In this document: positions 45,051 to 56,880 of the stretch, in pieces
Position numbering within the stretch: position 1 is the stretch's first letter
Layout: each line of letters starts with the position of its first letter
NCBI RefSeq assembly: GCF_032854445.1
Contig: NC_088297.1
Coordinates: 19,915,127-19,979,126, forward strand
DNA length: 64,000 bases
From: Liolophura sinensis
Lineage: Eukaryota; Mollusca; Polyplacophora; Chitonida; Chitonidae
Direction of reading: 5' to 3'
The notes under the pieces: generated by a model
Databases searched by the model: none
The model's input: the letters and a program-made list of their open reading frames with translations, nothing else
Told to the model about the DNA's origin: nothing
Position numbers and translations under genes: made by a program

Positions 45051-46284
45051 GGCGTTTCGAGATCTTATTATGTAAGATATACTTTGCTGGAGGTTTTTCA
45101 AGGATGTGATCAGGAACTGTAGTTTCCTGGGTAACCTGTTCGATTCATACCCATTTCACCATCAACCTAACAGCCATCACATACCTGTATTATTTTGGAG
45201 TGCGGCGTGAAACCATTCAAACCGGAATTGAATAAATACAAAATGTTAAAATGCATAAAAATACGTCTTCACTACATCACCTAAAATGCTGACTTTTCAA
45301 TTTCGCATCATACTATCCGTCTTCATCACCTAATATAAGTTATCAGCCCTTTTGGAATTTGGACTGGCCATTGTTATGAAAAATGGCATGGCTGTCATTT
45401 ACCCAATAACGTCTACGTACCGGCTGAAGATTAGTATATGATTGTTTATAACAAACGTCTGGATTTTCTCTGGTATATGAGTCCTAAAATACCCCATTAC
45501 GGTGTTGCTTTTCTCCTGGTGTAATGAGGACATTTCATGACCCAGAGTCATTCTTCGGCATACTTTGATCCTGTTCTCATTCTAATTAAAGGCGAAAACG
45601 AGAAATGTCCAGAGAAATAGAGATGAAGTGAAAGTCACAAGGGACATGGTCAGTAGATTCGCTAGCGTGGAATTGGATGGTATGAGCCAGGTACGGTTGT
45701 ACTGCACTTTGGATATTCCTCCTGTTGCTCTATGTAAAATAGTATAATTCAGATACTTGCATATGGAGTCGTCATAAGTTTATATCCTGTCGTCGTGAAA
45801 ACAAACATACGACCAGAATCTTGAGCTGTATTCTGTCTCACTTGGGTTATGATAGGCGATTTTTTCTGGTGCTGAAATTATTTTTTTTTCCTCCGCTAAG
45901 TCCCAGAAAACGGGCTATCGTGGTTAGGATGTATATGATGGGATGGCGTTGATGGCGACATCTCCAGTAGAGGCGGAAGAAATTAGCTTAACAGACGTCG
46001 AAATAAAAAGACCTTTCTCTGACCTTGAGTCGGCCGACCCAATCGGGTAAGATCGGGGTCCACAGAAAGATGTCTGCCATTGAGAGAGGAAAATTAATCA
46101 ATGTCGGATATGCTGCTCTGACATTTCGGAACGCTTCGAATCTCGCTTGGAACGGCTTTCTTCGGAAGGACATTTCCAGAATGAAATAACGTTGTTCAGA
46201 ACACGCCAGACAAAATGCGACGTTTGTCGTGGTGCATTCTGTGTGGTTGATTTAGGTTGTGTTTGGCATTTGGCACATCAAGAC

Positions 46285-46475
46285 TGCAAGGAAGGGGCCA
46301 CCGTGATAGCGCGGTTAGCGTGCTAGCGCTGCACAATTACCCATGTGCCCCTCACAAGTGCGACCGTTCTCATTTTAAGTCCACTTCATACTGGCTTTCT
46401 CTCCGTTCCTAATTGTATGTGGCATAGTCTACCACCAATCTGCGGATGGTTGTTTTCCTAGGGCTGGACTACTGG
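46285..46475 (+). repeat. SINE-1, old, shared with B and B'
   Basis: Head GCGCGGTTAGCGTGCTAGCG, body GGCTTTCTCTCCGTTCC, CTGCGGATGGTTG. Preceded by AAGACTGCAAGGA as in B. The tail has been deleted. Confidence 0.82.
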
Positions 46476-46719
46476 ACGGCCATACACGCGCATTTGATCG
46501 CTTATTGTCACGAAGACCCAGCCAACAGTAAAAGCGAGAAATCCATAAATTTTTTGTCCAAGGCGTGAATGGAAACCAGACCTAGTAAATTTTAAAACAT
46601 CATATGTATTGGAATTCTTTAATCGGTCATATTTAAAAGCCGGATGCTACCATGCTGTCCTCAAAATTTTCTCCCAAAATGCCGTATATAAAAAAAGAAA
46701 TCAGAACTGACATGACAGA

Positions 46720-47145
46720 GGGTAATGTAAGTGCAGCGACGACAGTGTTATAGCTGGCAAAATGTTGACCGTTACCAGTAATCATTTTCATAAGAGTGAG
46801 ATAGGAATAAGTCGAGATGAAGACAACAAAATGATGTCGGACTGAACCCCATATTTATGCGACATACACAAGAAATAAATAACAGCGAGAAATTTTTTAT
46901 CAGAGAATGTGTAAAGAAGTGTACCTTCAACGTAACCAGGGATGTTTCTATGTGAACGGGAAAATTGTTTTAAACTAACAATCTGGAAGGGATAAAACTC
47001 TTCGTTTTGAATGTCGGTTATGTCCCTTGTGTAAATGTATCATCGACCGACAGCCTAGAGAGTAAAACCAGAACAGCGTCGACAATCAAACTGTTCATGA
47101 TGAATGGGCTCGAATTACTAAAATGCTGTCTTGTCAACACACTTA
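46720..47145 (+). repeat. Two short R81 fragments
   Basis: GTGCAGCGACGACAGTGTTA with TAGCTGGCAAAATG (46730-46770), and AGAGAGTAAAACCAGAACAG with CTCGAATTACTAAAATGCTG (47055-47130). The DNA between them shows nothing recognisable. Confidence 0.6.
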
Positions 47146-47799
47146 GTCAAAAGAAGACAGGAAAAGAGACCTTATATCGTGAGAAATATAGGACTCTTTA
47201 AGAAATTAATACTGGTGCCGTATAACTCAAGCACCAATAGAGTAATAGAATAGTCTTGAAATCAGTACGTAATGTACCTGTCAGCAAAATGGTCACAGTG
47301 CAGACTGATCACCACCAGACACAATAGGGTCGAGCAAACACACATACCATAGCGTTAGGCCTATTCTGACTTGTCCGTGGGAAAACAATCTTTTCTACTG
47401 CAGCTTAGTTTTGACTTTTCTGTTACAGAGCATTGCTCTAGTAGGTCGGCCATAAAAGGTCGTACCGTTGTCGTGCTGTGTTGGCCTTACCCTCCGTGTT
47501 GATTTTCATAGATGTAAAGTCTGATACGGTTGCGTTGTTTTAAATTTTCTCTAGACTTTTTTTAGTCATTTGGATTTTACTCTTCTGTGGACCACCTTTC
47601 AAACCCCTGCGTTCTTCGTACGCTAAAAGGCTCACATAATTTTAGACCGTTACGTGCCTCTTTTCCGTGGATCACAAATTGTTATGCCATTACACTGATT
47701 TTTAGGTCAAAATTAAACCACCATATTGGTATTATGTAGAACATATAGAGTGCCGAGAAGGAATGTATGCAGCTGCTTTTTCCAGCAAGCGGCTGGGGA

Positions 47800-48060
47800 T
47801 GTCAAGGGGTTGGCGTTCCAGCGTGGCGCAATTACCCAGAAACCTTTCACCAATGCGATCACTGTGTGTTCAAGTCCAGCTCAAGCCTCCTTTCTCTCCG
47901 ATCTCTGCGTGAGACGGAATGCCAGCATCCTGCGGATGATCGTGGGTTGCGGCGGGGATAACTATCGACTACTGCTTGTTAGACCGCAACCCACTCGGCA
48001 AACATGGCGTGATAGACTACCAACCTGCAAGTCCCCATGTTTAAAACAATAATTATTCCT
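47800..48060 (+). repeat. SINE-1 head with variant 3' part, B'' copy
   Basis: GGCGCAATTACCCAGAAACC, GCGATCACTGTGTGTTCAAG, CTGCGGATGATCGTGGGTTG, then the variant 3' part as at 30080-30190. Shared by B and B''. The frames of 108 and 136 codons here are readings of this SINE. Confidence 0.7.
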
Positions 48061-48645
48061 CGACGGGCACAGGCCCAGAGTCTGTTCCATATTATGTCTG
48101 TCACGAGTACGTGGTTCCTCTTCGACGGATGTTGGGCACAGCGACCTCCGTTTTGATTGCTTGGCAGCGTTGTTGACGATGTTGTAGTTAAACATGTAAG
48201 GGATATTTTTAAACAGATAAGGATAATGTACACAAACAATACTTAATGTGGTGGCTGAAGTTAAACTCACCATTGCTTTTCTTGGGTTTTTTTTTTTTTT
48301 TGGCCTGGTATTCAGGTTGTTTTTTAGTAAATCACTAAGACTTCGATCGTAGCCATAGCTTACAATTGACATCCTCTTGCACGAAGGGACTGTAAGCTAC
48401 GATAGTTGTAGGTTACAATCACAAATTGCAATGGCGTTAACCCTGTTATAAATATTTGCAGTCGCCCCAAACTTAACATTAAGTACAAATAGTTGCCTTA
48501 ATTAGACAGTTAGGACTTTTAGACCAAAAGAAATTTAGCAAAGATGTGCAATGTAATTGTATCAGGAAGATGTTACGAGCATTTTTACATGTGTTGTTGT
48601 TTTTAGGTGCCGAATCATTATGATGTAGAACTCTTTTCAAAATGG

Positions 48646-48770
48646 TGCGGATAGTCGTGGGTTTCCCCCGGGCTTTGCCCGATTTCCTCCCACCATAATG
48701 CTGGCCGCCATCGTATAAGTGAAATATTCTTGAGTACGGCGTAAAACACCATTTAAATAAATAAATAAAA
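48646..48770 (+). repeat. SINE-1, 5'-truncated, with 14-bp target duplication
   Basis: A late insertion: GTGCGGATAGTCGTGGGTTT, GGGCTTTGCCCGATTTCCTC, CCACCATAATGCTGGCCGCC, GAGTACGGCGTAAAACACCA, AAATAAATAAATAAAA. TCTTTTCAAAATGG is at 48632-48645 and again at 48771-48784. The equivalent place in B (about 30670) lacks it, so it postdates the B/B'' split. Confidence 0.95.
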
Positions 48771-50000
48771 TCTTTTCAAAATGGAGACAAAAAAAGTTAT
48801 TTACCGGTACATTGCCCTTTTATACATGTCACCTTTATATAAAAGTCAAATGATTGCAAGCGACGCAACTTATTTTTGCAATCAATTATAAACTCATTTT
48901 AGGGTCTACAATCGATTATAGCTACAATCTCTTTGTACAAGCTGGCCTCGTTTAGTTTGTACAAAATGAACACAGTAGAACCCACTTGTTATAGTCTATG
49001 TAACAGCGCTACAAAATCTTGTAAAAATATTAAAAGCGTCTAACGATTTATAATAACACCATCTTTCATGATTTTACCGGCATTATTTACAAGGACAGTG
49101 TTTTGGTTTTTCTTTTTGCCGAAAAGCGCCATATGTTTGTCATTCCGGAAGTGCCGGCATCTCATTTATCTCCATTGTTCTCTGTGTAAATGAATTATAA
49201 CTGCGCTTAAAAGGGTACACATCATCGTGGCGCATATCTTGCGCGGTCAGCTGTAATGCTAAATGCGTCAGATGGCACTCTTCTCAAGTCCTCCATTATT
49301 GAAATTATATTCTGAGCTACAGTATTTTTTACATTCGGACCGCAGTGAAAAATTGGAACTGTCTTCAGTTGAGAAAACTTCCCCAGCGAGATTATTGAAA
49401 TCGTTTGATCTATTTTTTTTCTGAAGTGTTTTTTACATAGATAAAAGCCTGACTTGCCATAAACAATTACTTCCAATAACGATAATGTATGGTTTCACCC
49501 AAGTGAATTTTTTTATTTATTCTCCCGCTGTTTTTAAAATGCCAGAGGATGCCATCAACTTAGCCATGAAATGGTGGCATTATATCCAATGTCTTCTCGT
49601 TACATCAAACACTATTTAGATAAGAAATGGCCGTGGATCAGGCAATATTTTACTTCAACGATTTTATCTAAATGTCAGCGAGAAATCCTACAATTTCAGG
49701 CTACGATTTGAATGGGTGTTGCGTTAGATGCATGTTAGACCAAAAGCACACGGGAAAACAAGAAAGTGTACGTACAGTAGGTCTACCGATAATGAGAGTA
49801 AAAGTCAGAAAAAGTTAGAATGTCATAAAACTCTAGTTGCATTGTATACAGATTGTCAACAGCTTCAGCAACGTTCAAAACGGAATGTACTTGATTTTAG
49901 TGTGACGTCCTCTAAGGTACACTGACAACATCACAAATAACCACGAGCAAAGTCCCTTTTTCGGTAAAGCATTCAGACACCTGTTGATCCATGGTAACTA

Positions 50001-51040
50001 ACCTTGAGACTCGAATTTGCCTGTCAATGATCAGTGCCTTTATGTGACTTCTGTCATCTAAGTTCGCTGACCTAACGATTAACAGTGTATTCCACAGGTG
50101 TCTGCGTGGAAAGTTGGCAGCGCCATTCCATACAGCCAATTCCAAATACAATGTAAAACACAGATCAATTGTTAGTTTCACCTGTTAGGGCAAGTCAACT
50201 CCTTGTTACGATGGCCAGTTTAATGGGAAGAAACCAAAAACAAATAAAAGTCTAAAATCACACTGATATAAGAAAATTGTATACACACTGCATCTTGTAA
50301 TATGGACCAACGAGCTTTAATATTTAATGACACCAGCGCCAAAGATATTATTGTATAACTGGAAGGTAGAGTCAACTGAGTGGAACCTTTACCGAACACG
50401 AGAAAAGCCTAAACAGTCAACCACAGCATATTTGATGCGCCAATGGGCGACGTGTGTAAATTTTTGCGTCTTTAGTACCGGTATGTAACGTCTAATACAC
50501 TAAAATACATCAGGTGTAGCTTTCAAGGCGAGGCTTTCCTCTGGGGATAACGTTGCGCTGCCGAACAGCTTAGAAGCAAGGCCAGCATTAGGGTGTGTCA
50601 TTTCATATTTTTTGGCTTACTGTAGCAATGATCAAACAGAATGATATATATCAACATGTTACCTTTAGACGGAGGTTTACACAGACACTTCCGCTTTCTC
50701 TACCCATCAAAATGATCGCCATAGTATATAATAAAAACACGATAACGTTAAAAATCTGGGTTATAATACATTGCTGCTTTTACCAGGCTTTATCATCAAG
50801 CGCTACCCATTCAAAGTTTCTGAAATTTTGCAAAATAATTTTTGTTTCGAGACATGATTACGTTTGTTTCTTCAAATTATGACGGTTTCAGAATGATTTC
50901 GGTGAATTTTCACCTTAAGTACGTATAACCAGCAAAATGTTACAAATATATACAGTATACAACCAATTATGTTAAGATCTGTGTTTCTAACGAATAATCC
51001 AGACTAAACATTCTGGGTTATCTCTGTACAATATGGCAAA
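50001..51040. other. No gene seen; partial local duplication
   Basis: From about 50750 to 50885 the sequence (TGGGTTATAATACATTGCTG, AAGCGCTACCCATTCAAAGT, CGAGACATGATTACGTTTG) repeats at 51063-51185 and 54058-54180, giving three copies of this piece. The 95-codon frame at 50595-50882 lies mostly in unique DNA. Nothing else recognised. Confidence 0.6.
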
Positions 51041-51711
51041 TAAACATACTAACTTATTAATCTGGGTTATAATACATTGCTGCTTTTACAAGGCTTTATC
51101 ATCAAGCGCTACTCATTCAAAGTTCCTGAAATTTTGCGAAAAAATGTTTGTTTCGAGAAATGATTACATTTGTTTCTTCAAATTATGAAGGATGTTTCTA
51201 ACGAATAATCCAGACTAAACGTTCTGTTTAAATCTGTGGGTTATTGCAAATAAAAGACAACTACATTAATGCTGATTTTTATTGATGGCGCAAACAATAC
51301 TACAAAGCGCAGTGTAATTTTTAAATAGAATTGCATCAAATCGTGCTGCAAATTAATTTCCAGCTATTACCCACAAGACTTCGAGTCGCCTTTAGCGGAT
51401 ATTCCACCAGAAAAGTTATATTCAAATGACAGTTTATTTTCTAATTATGGGTGTCATTGTCGCGCCAAGTACAGACGGAATTTAAAAGCCTGGGTGTTAT
51501 TGAGGCTGACAAACAGGGTGATAATGAGACCTTAGACGACTCGTGTCGCACAGAGTTATATTCCTTAGGAATAAAATACACCATAGACTATATACACTGT
51601 AATAACAAAAAGTGTTACATTTTTGCAGTAAAATTTGCTGTAGCCCATTTTCATATAGATAAACAGCTTCTTACCGTAACTTTCCAGGAACTGCGAATTC
51701 ATCTAAGTAAG

Positions 51712-51787
51712 GTGATGTAAGCGAGCTGATGTAAGTACGTTGATGTTAGCAAGGTGATTTCAGCAAGGTGTTGTAAACAAGGTCATC
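51712..51787 (+). repeat. ~15-bp minisatellite (GATGTAAGCAAGGT)
   Basis: About five degenerate units: GATGTAAGCGAGCT, GATGTAAGTACGTT, GATGTTAGCAAGGT and so on. Copy in C2 at 54704-54777 has GATGTTAGCAAGGTGATGTC. Confidence 0.85.
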
Positions 51788-52449
51788 GTAAAATGTCGTT
51801 TCATGTTTTGTCGCATCAAAAATACTTTGAAGTTAGAAACACTAATCAGGTATACACATGAACATGACGGAAAAGTTACAGTTTATAAAATGGGTGGGCG
51901 TAATTCGCTGGTGAGTTAGTTCAGCACCAACCTGTCTATGTATAAAGTTCTTGTATATCCAACCTATCTGTCTTTGTTTAGTGTTTACAGTGCTTTCCTC
52001 TGTCGTAAAAAAGGAACAAAATTTTGTGTGTATATATACAGACTTTTAATACGTTGAAAATACAACGCAATACAAGATAACCAACACTCTATTCATGTGA
52101 CCGGTATCTGTGCTTGCCATTGATTTGAGTTCATCTCCCCTTGAGGTAAATAAAAATGACGATGGACAGAAGAAATTGTATTTGCAACGGATAAAATTAC
52201 GGAATATACTCTGCAAAGAAAAACACAATAGATCTACAAAAAAAGTTTCACAAATAAAAGGTAATGGTTTTAATTGTATGGAACTGAACTGTCAATTACA
52301 ATCATTTTATACGCTACTTCGTAATGTTTCTTGTTTAGGTTTGCATGTCAGGAAATCGAGGACTTCGGCTTCCTGCCAGCAATGGTGAGTAAAACGATGT
52401 CTTGAAATGCGCGTTGCAATTATCTACCCACGACGCGCTTTCATGGCCT

Positions 52450-52765
52450 ACAAGCAATATAGGCATGTTTGTATGCATGTATATGTGATTGAAGTGTGAC
52501 GTCGTTCTTAACAATTTTTCAGTGATATAACGACGAGGTATGTGTGCATATTCTGCGTCTACGCCGAAGATAACAATCATGACACCCCACTCAGTTACAT
52601 TATACTGACACCGACCTAGCCAGCCCTCTTCACTTGCTCTAATCTTTCAGTGCTGAGGGTCGACCAAGGCAGCAACAAATGCCATTTTTAAAGCTTTTCG
52701 TATGCTCCGACCACGGTTTGACCCGGGATCCCTCGACTTCGATAGGGTTCGCTTATATTTCAGTA
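52450..52765 (-). repeat. SINE-3, inverted (C1 copy)
   Basis: Minus strand: B-box region GGGATCCCGGGTCAAACC, CCTCAGCACTGAAAGATTAG, CAGTATAATGTAACTGAGTG, GGGTGTCATGATTGTTATCT, then a deletion of about 60-75 bases compared with C2, then TGAAAAATTGTTAAGAACGA and CGTCACACTTCAATCACAT. Confidence 0.82.
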
Positions 52766-53960
52766 AAGATATGGACAGAGTTACTGACGAAAGTGAGCGA
52801 TTCTGTGCGAGAAGTAAATTAAAACATCAAGCAAACAAGCAAACTAAAAGGCATTGTGTTCGTGATTTAAAAGGAGCGATTGAGAATACCACTTAATGCG
52901 ACATACTAATGTAATTTCTCTCATCACCACGTCTTTCTCTCGCGCTATGTTGTCTTCCTCTTTGATTCTTTATTTCAATTTTTTGCCAACAATGCAACGA
53001 AGAAATGTCTTGTCCGAGCATGAAAGAAAGTGATTTATCCGTCATAGGCAAAGTCACTTTGAACCGTTTACAGACAGTGTACCAATTGTTCGTGCCCATG
53101 AAATCAAACCTGTGACTGTGAGCAGCAGTCATTTGTGCAAATTGATAGTGACATATCTCATATTGCACCTTAGAGATTTCTCATGTGTAAAGACGCACGC
53201 AAGAATTGGTCTGCAATGTCCTGTGTCCAGTGTAAAACGGCAGAGGGATCCTTTCGCGTAGAAAAATCTTTAGGGCACCAGTGAGTGAAAATCCGTGATC
53301 GATTGCGTCTCCTCTGTGCTGTGTCACTAATGTTCTACTTGACGACTTGGCTCAGTAAAAATCATCGCCTTTGTCCCCAGTAAGGATGGCATGGTTCAAA
53401 ATCAGGTTCGCCTCTATTGGATGGTCGCTAATGCCTTCATTTGTTTAGAGCCCGCCAAGACCACAATTAGACTATTTTCTCTGTGGACCAATTAACTGGG
53501 GTGCTGCGACAATGAACTCGGGTGCCGTGACAATGGGGCAACTGGATTTTTTTGCGAGTTATGATGTGAAAATATATATCAGTGAGGAAAGAACGACGCG
53601 GACACGATACAGAGGTAAACAGGATGCTCTTGTCTTCATATTGTTCTTATCGATGTTGATCGCAGGAAAGAAGATTTTCGTGGCAAAGACCAAATTTCCC
53701 ACATAAAATTATTACTTTTCTTTAAACGTGTCCTGAAGTCAGTGACATAGGTTGCAAATGTGTCTATATTTCACATAAACACGCGGTAAAGAGGAAGCTG
53801 TAGCCTTCACATTTTTGTTGTCGATATAGACTATAGTAAAGACTGAATAACACGTGCGCAGTTGGCTTTTTTTTTTTTAAAAATTGTGGTGAAATGCATT
53901 AACAAACTAAACAGTATACGTTGTAGATGTGTCTGAATATATGAGAGGTAATCATAAGTC

Positions 53961-54055
53961 AGTAACGGGCTGAGGTGGTTGGCGTGCCAGCGCGGAACAT
54001 CAAGACTGCAAGGACGGGACAATCGCGGTCGCGTGGTTAACATACTAACCTGTTA
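53961..54055 (+). repeat. SINE-1 fragments at the C1/C2 junction
   Basis: GAGGTGGTTGGCGTGCCAGC, then AACATCAAGACTGCAAGGAC and GCGTGGTTAACATACTAACC. The second piece resembles the sequence at 46278 in B'' (CACATCAAGACTGCAAGGAA) that starts the old SINE-1. SINE sequence thus sits exactly at the junction of the tandem copies. Confidence 0.65.
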
Positions 54056-55160
54056 ATCTGTGTTATAATATATTGCTGCTTTTACAAGGCTTTATCATCA
54101 ATCGCTACCCATTCAAAGTTTCTGAAATTTTGCCAAACAATTTTTGCTTCGAGACATGATTACATTTGTTTCTTCAAATCATGAAGGGTGTTTCTAACGA
54201 ATAATCCAGACTAAACGTTCTGTTTAAATCTGTGGATTATTGCAAATAAAAGACAACTGCATTAATTCAGATTTTTATTGATAGCGCAAACAATACTACA
54301 AAGCGCAGTGTAATTAAAATAGATCGATTCAAATCGTGCTGCAAATTAATTTCCAGCTATTACCCACAAGACTTCGAGTCGCCTTTAGCGCAAATTCCAC
54401 CAGAAAAGTTCTAGTCAAATGACAGTTTATTTTCTAATTATGGGTGTCATTGTCGCGCCAAGTACAGACGGAATTTAAAAGCCCAGATGTTATTGAGGTT
54501 GATAAACAAGATGATAATGAAACGTTAGACGACTCGTGTAAGGCAGTTATATTCCTCAGGACTAAAATACACCATAAACTATATACACTGTAATAACAAA
54601 TAGTATTATTTTTTACAGTAAAATTTGCAGCAGCCCATTTTTATATAGATAAACAGCTTCTTACTGTAAACTTTCAAGAAATTGCGGAGTTACGTAAGTA
54701 AGATGGTGTAAGCTAGTTGATGTAAGCAAGGTGATGTTAGCAAGGTGATGTCAGCAAGGTGATGAAAACAAGGTCATTGTAAAATGTCCTTTCATGTTTT
54801 GTCGTATCCAAAATGCTTTAAAGTTAGAAACACTAATCAGGCATACATGAACATGACGAAAAAGTTACAGTTTATAAAATGGGTGGGCGTAATTCGCTGG
54901 TGAGTTAGTTCAGCACCAACCTGTCTATGTATAAAGTTCTTGTATATCCAATCTATCTGTCTTTGTTTAGTGTTTACAGTGCCTTCCTATGTCGTAAAAG
55001 GAAGCAAAATGTTGTGTATAAATACAGAAATTTAATACATTGTAAATATAACGCAATACAATAACCAACATTCTGTCCGTGTGACCGGTATCTGTGCTTG
55101 TCACTGATTTTAGAGGTCATCTCCATTTGAGGTGAATAAAAATGACGATGGGCTGAAGAA

Positions 55161-55958
55161 AAAATATGCCATCTTAAAATGCATTCAAACAGGTATTATG
55201 GACTGTATCGGTGCGGGTCATTGCCTTTAGAAACATTCAAGACGGGCACAATAGATGTTGTTTGCGATTTTCAAGTACTTCCCCAAAAGCACAAAGAAAC
55301 GACCGAGCTATTGTAGACTCATAACGCTCGAAAAATCCTTATAGCCATTTTGGTGATCATCCTTTCTAGTCGACCAGCTTCTCATCAGGCAAACGGTGTC
55401 TCCCACAGACTTCATTAAGGAAGCCTGGTCAATGCTATTAACTAAGTGTGCGACTAAGAGGCGTAAATGGTATCACTTTAGAAATGGAGACCACGATCAA
55501 TGGACCTGACAATTGCATTACACCCAAGGCCTTCTTTTTTCTTTACTTCCTCCTCCATTAACTGGACAATACTGTAAGCGTCTGCTGGCACCATTCTCCA
55601 ATAGACCACACTATGCCACTCAAACCGTTTTCGCCAACAAAGTTACCTTCATCTCCGTTGAAATTACAAAAGAACCCATTAAGGATTTTAAAAAATGATA
55701 AAAGAAAAGAGAAAAAAAAGAGAAAAAGCACTGGTGGGCATGGTATGATCACGTGTAATGGTAAGATTCCGTTGGACATGACTGGAATGTAAATCTGTTT
55801 GAATAAATACAATTTCGGTAGTATGGCCTAACTGACCCGGCTGGTAAAGAATTATATGAGCAATCGCATTGTTCCAGCTGTGCCAGGAAAGGAATCATAA
55901 TGTGCCCAACTGAGATTCATACATTGTATTTAACTTCTCTTTACATTTACAACATGCG
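55161..55958. other. Insertion specific to C2
   Basis: About 800 bases separate GATGGGCTGAAGAAAAA from TTGTATTTTACAAGGGGTAA, which are adjacent in C1 (GATGGACAGAAGAAATTGTA). No terminal inverted repeat, SINE tail or recognisable coding pattern was seen; the frames (61 and 84 codons) are short. Alternatively C1 lost this piece. Confidence 0.6.
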
Positions 55959-56529
55959 GTTGTATTTTACAAGGGGTAAAATTACTGTAAAATTACTCTG
56001 CAAAGAGACACACAATAGATCTACAAAAAACGTTTCACAAATAAAAGGTAATGGTTTTAAGTGTACGTAACTGACTCACCACGAATACGCATGCGTAAAC
56101 TCAGGGCAGCTGCGACTTCACTTCATGTCATTGTACATGTGAATGGCATTTACATCCTTATATCCGTTTGACTGCGAAAAGACATAAGGCGATGCTGGCC
56201 CGTTCGAACATCTTGCCTACAAATATATATCTGCATAATGTACGGTTTATTTAGAGTCAGAAGAGATATCCAGCAAATTTTACTGTAAATGTCAAACACA
56301 CGTTTCACTAAACATACAATGGGGCACCTTCAAGTCTTGTTCTCGCAATGTTTTGTGACTGATTTGAGTTAAATGCTATTTGTCACAATAATCATTTATG
56401 CGCTACTTTGCATTGTTCCTTGTTTACATTTCCATGTCGGGAAATCGAGGACTTCGGCCTCCTGCCAGCAATGCCGGGTAAAACGATGTCTTGAATGCGC
56501 GTTGCAATTATCTACCCACGACGCGCTTT

Positions 56530-56880
56530 CATGGACTACGAGTGATATAGGAATGCATGTATGCATGTATATGTGATTGGAGTGTGACGTCATTCTTAAC
56601 AATTTTTCAGTCATATGACGACGAGGTGTGTGTGCTTGTTCTGTACTTCTTGTGGCAGGGCGAGTCCATGCCATCAAAGTGCTGCCGCCACTGAAGTACC
56701 ACGCCGAAGACAACAGTCATGACACCCCACCCAGTTACATTATACTGACACCGAGCTATACTTGCTATATCTTTCAGTGCTGAGGGCAAAGTGAGGCAGC
56801 AACAAGTGTCATTTTAAAGGTCTTTCTTATGTTCCGACCCGGGTTTGATCCCGGATCCCCCGACTTCGATGGATAGGAAT
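56530..56880 (-). repeat. SINE-3, inverted (C2 copy), most complete
   Basis: Minus strand: GGGATCAAACCCGGGTCGGA, CTCAGCACTGAAAGATATAG, TCGGTGTCAGTATAATGTAA, GGGGTGTCATGACTGTTGTC, GGCATGGACTCGCCCTGCCA, CTCGTCGTCATATGACTGAA, AAATTGTTAAGAATGACGTC. Best copy for a consensus of the family. Confidence 0.88.

Larger units (their letters stand above)
41264..50000 (+). repeat. Segmental duplication B''
   Basis: Third copy of B, collinear to the end of B (31760 pairs with about 50000). It differs by the 41-bp array, the 740-bp insertion at 42891, the late SINE-1 at 48646 and deletions of parts of the R81 copies. Anchors: GGCGACGACAAATGTACGGC (44179), TTAGCTTAACAGACG (45984), TTTTTAAACAGATAAGGATA (48208), CATCTCATTTATCTCCATTG (49158). 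Confidence 0.88.
51041..53960 (+). repeat. Tandem duplication C1
   Basis: Collinear with C2 (54040-58160). The copies begin about 3.0 kb apart (51059 pairs with 54056) and drift to about 4.1 kb through insertions in C2. Anchors: GCAAATAAAAGACAACTACA, TTCCAGCTATTACCCACAAG, GGTGGGCGTAATTCGCTGG / GGTGGGCGTAATTCGCTGGT, AACGATGTCTTGAAATGCG, TCACCACGTCTTTCTCTCGC, GCTAATGCCTTCATTTGTTT. Identity by eye is about 90 percent over long parts. An 89-codon frame (51451-51720) is disrupted in C2 by a frameshift and a stop. Confidence 0.92.

Noticed and set aside
51451-51720. 89-codon frame in C1
   Set aside because: The C2 copy has a frameshift and a stop despite high nucleotide identity.
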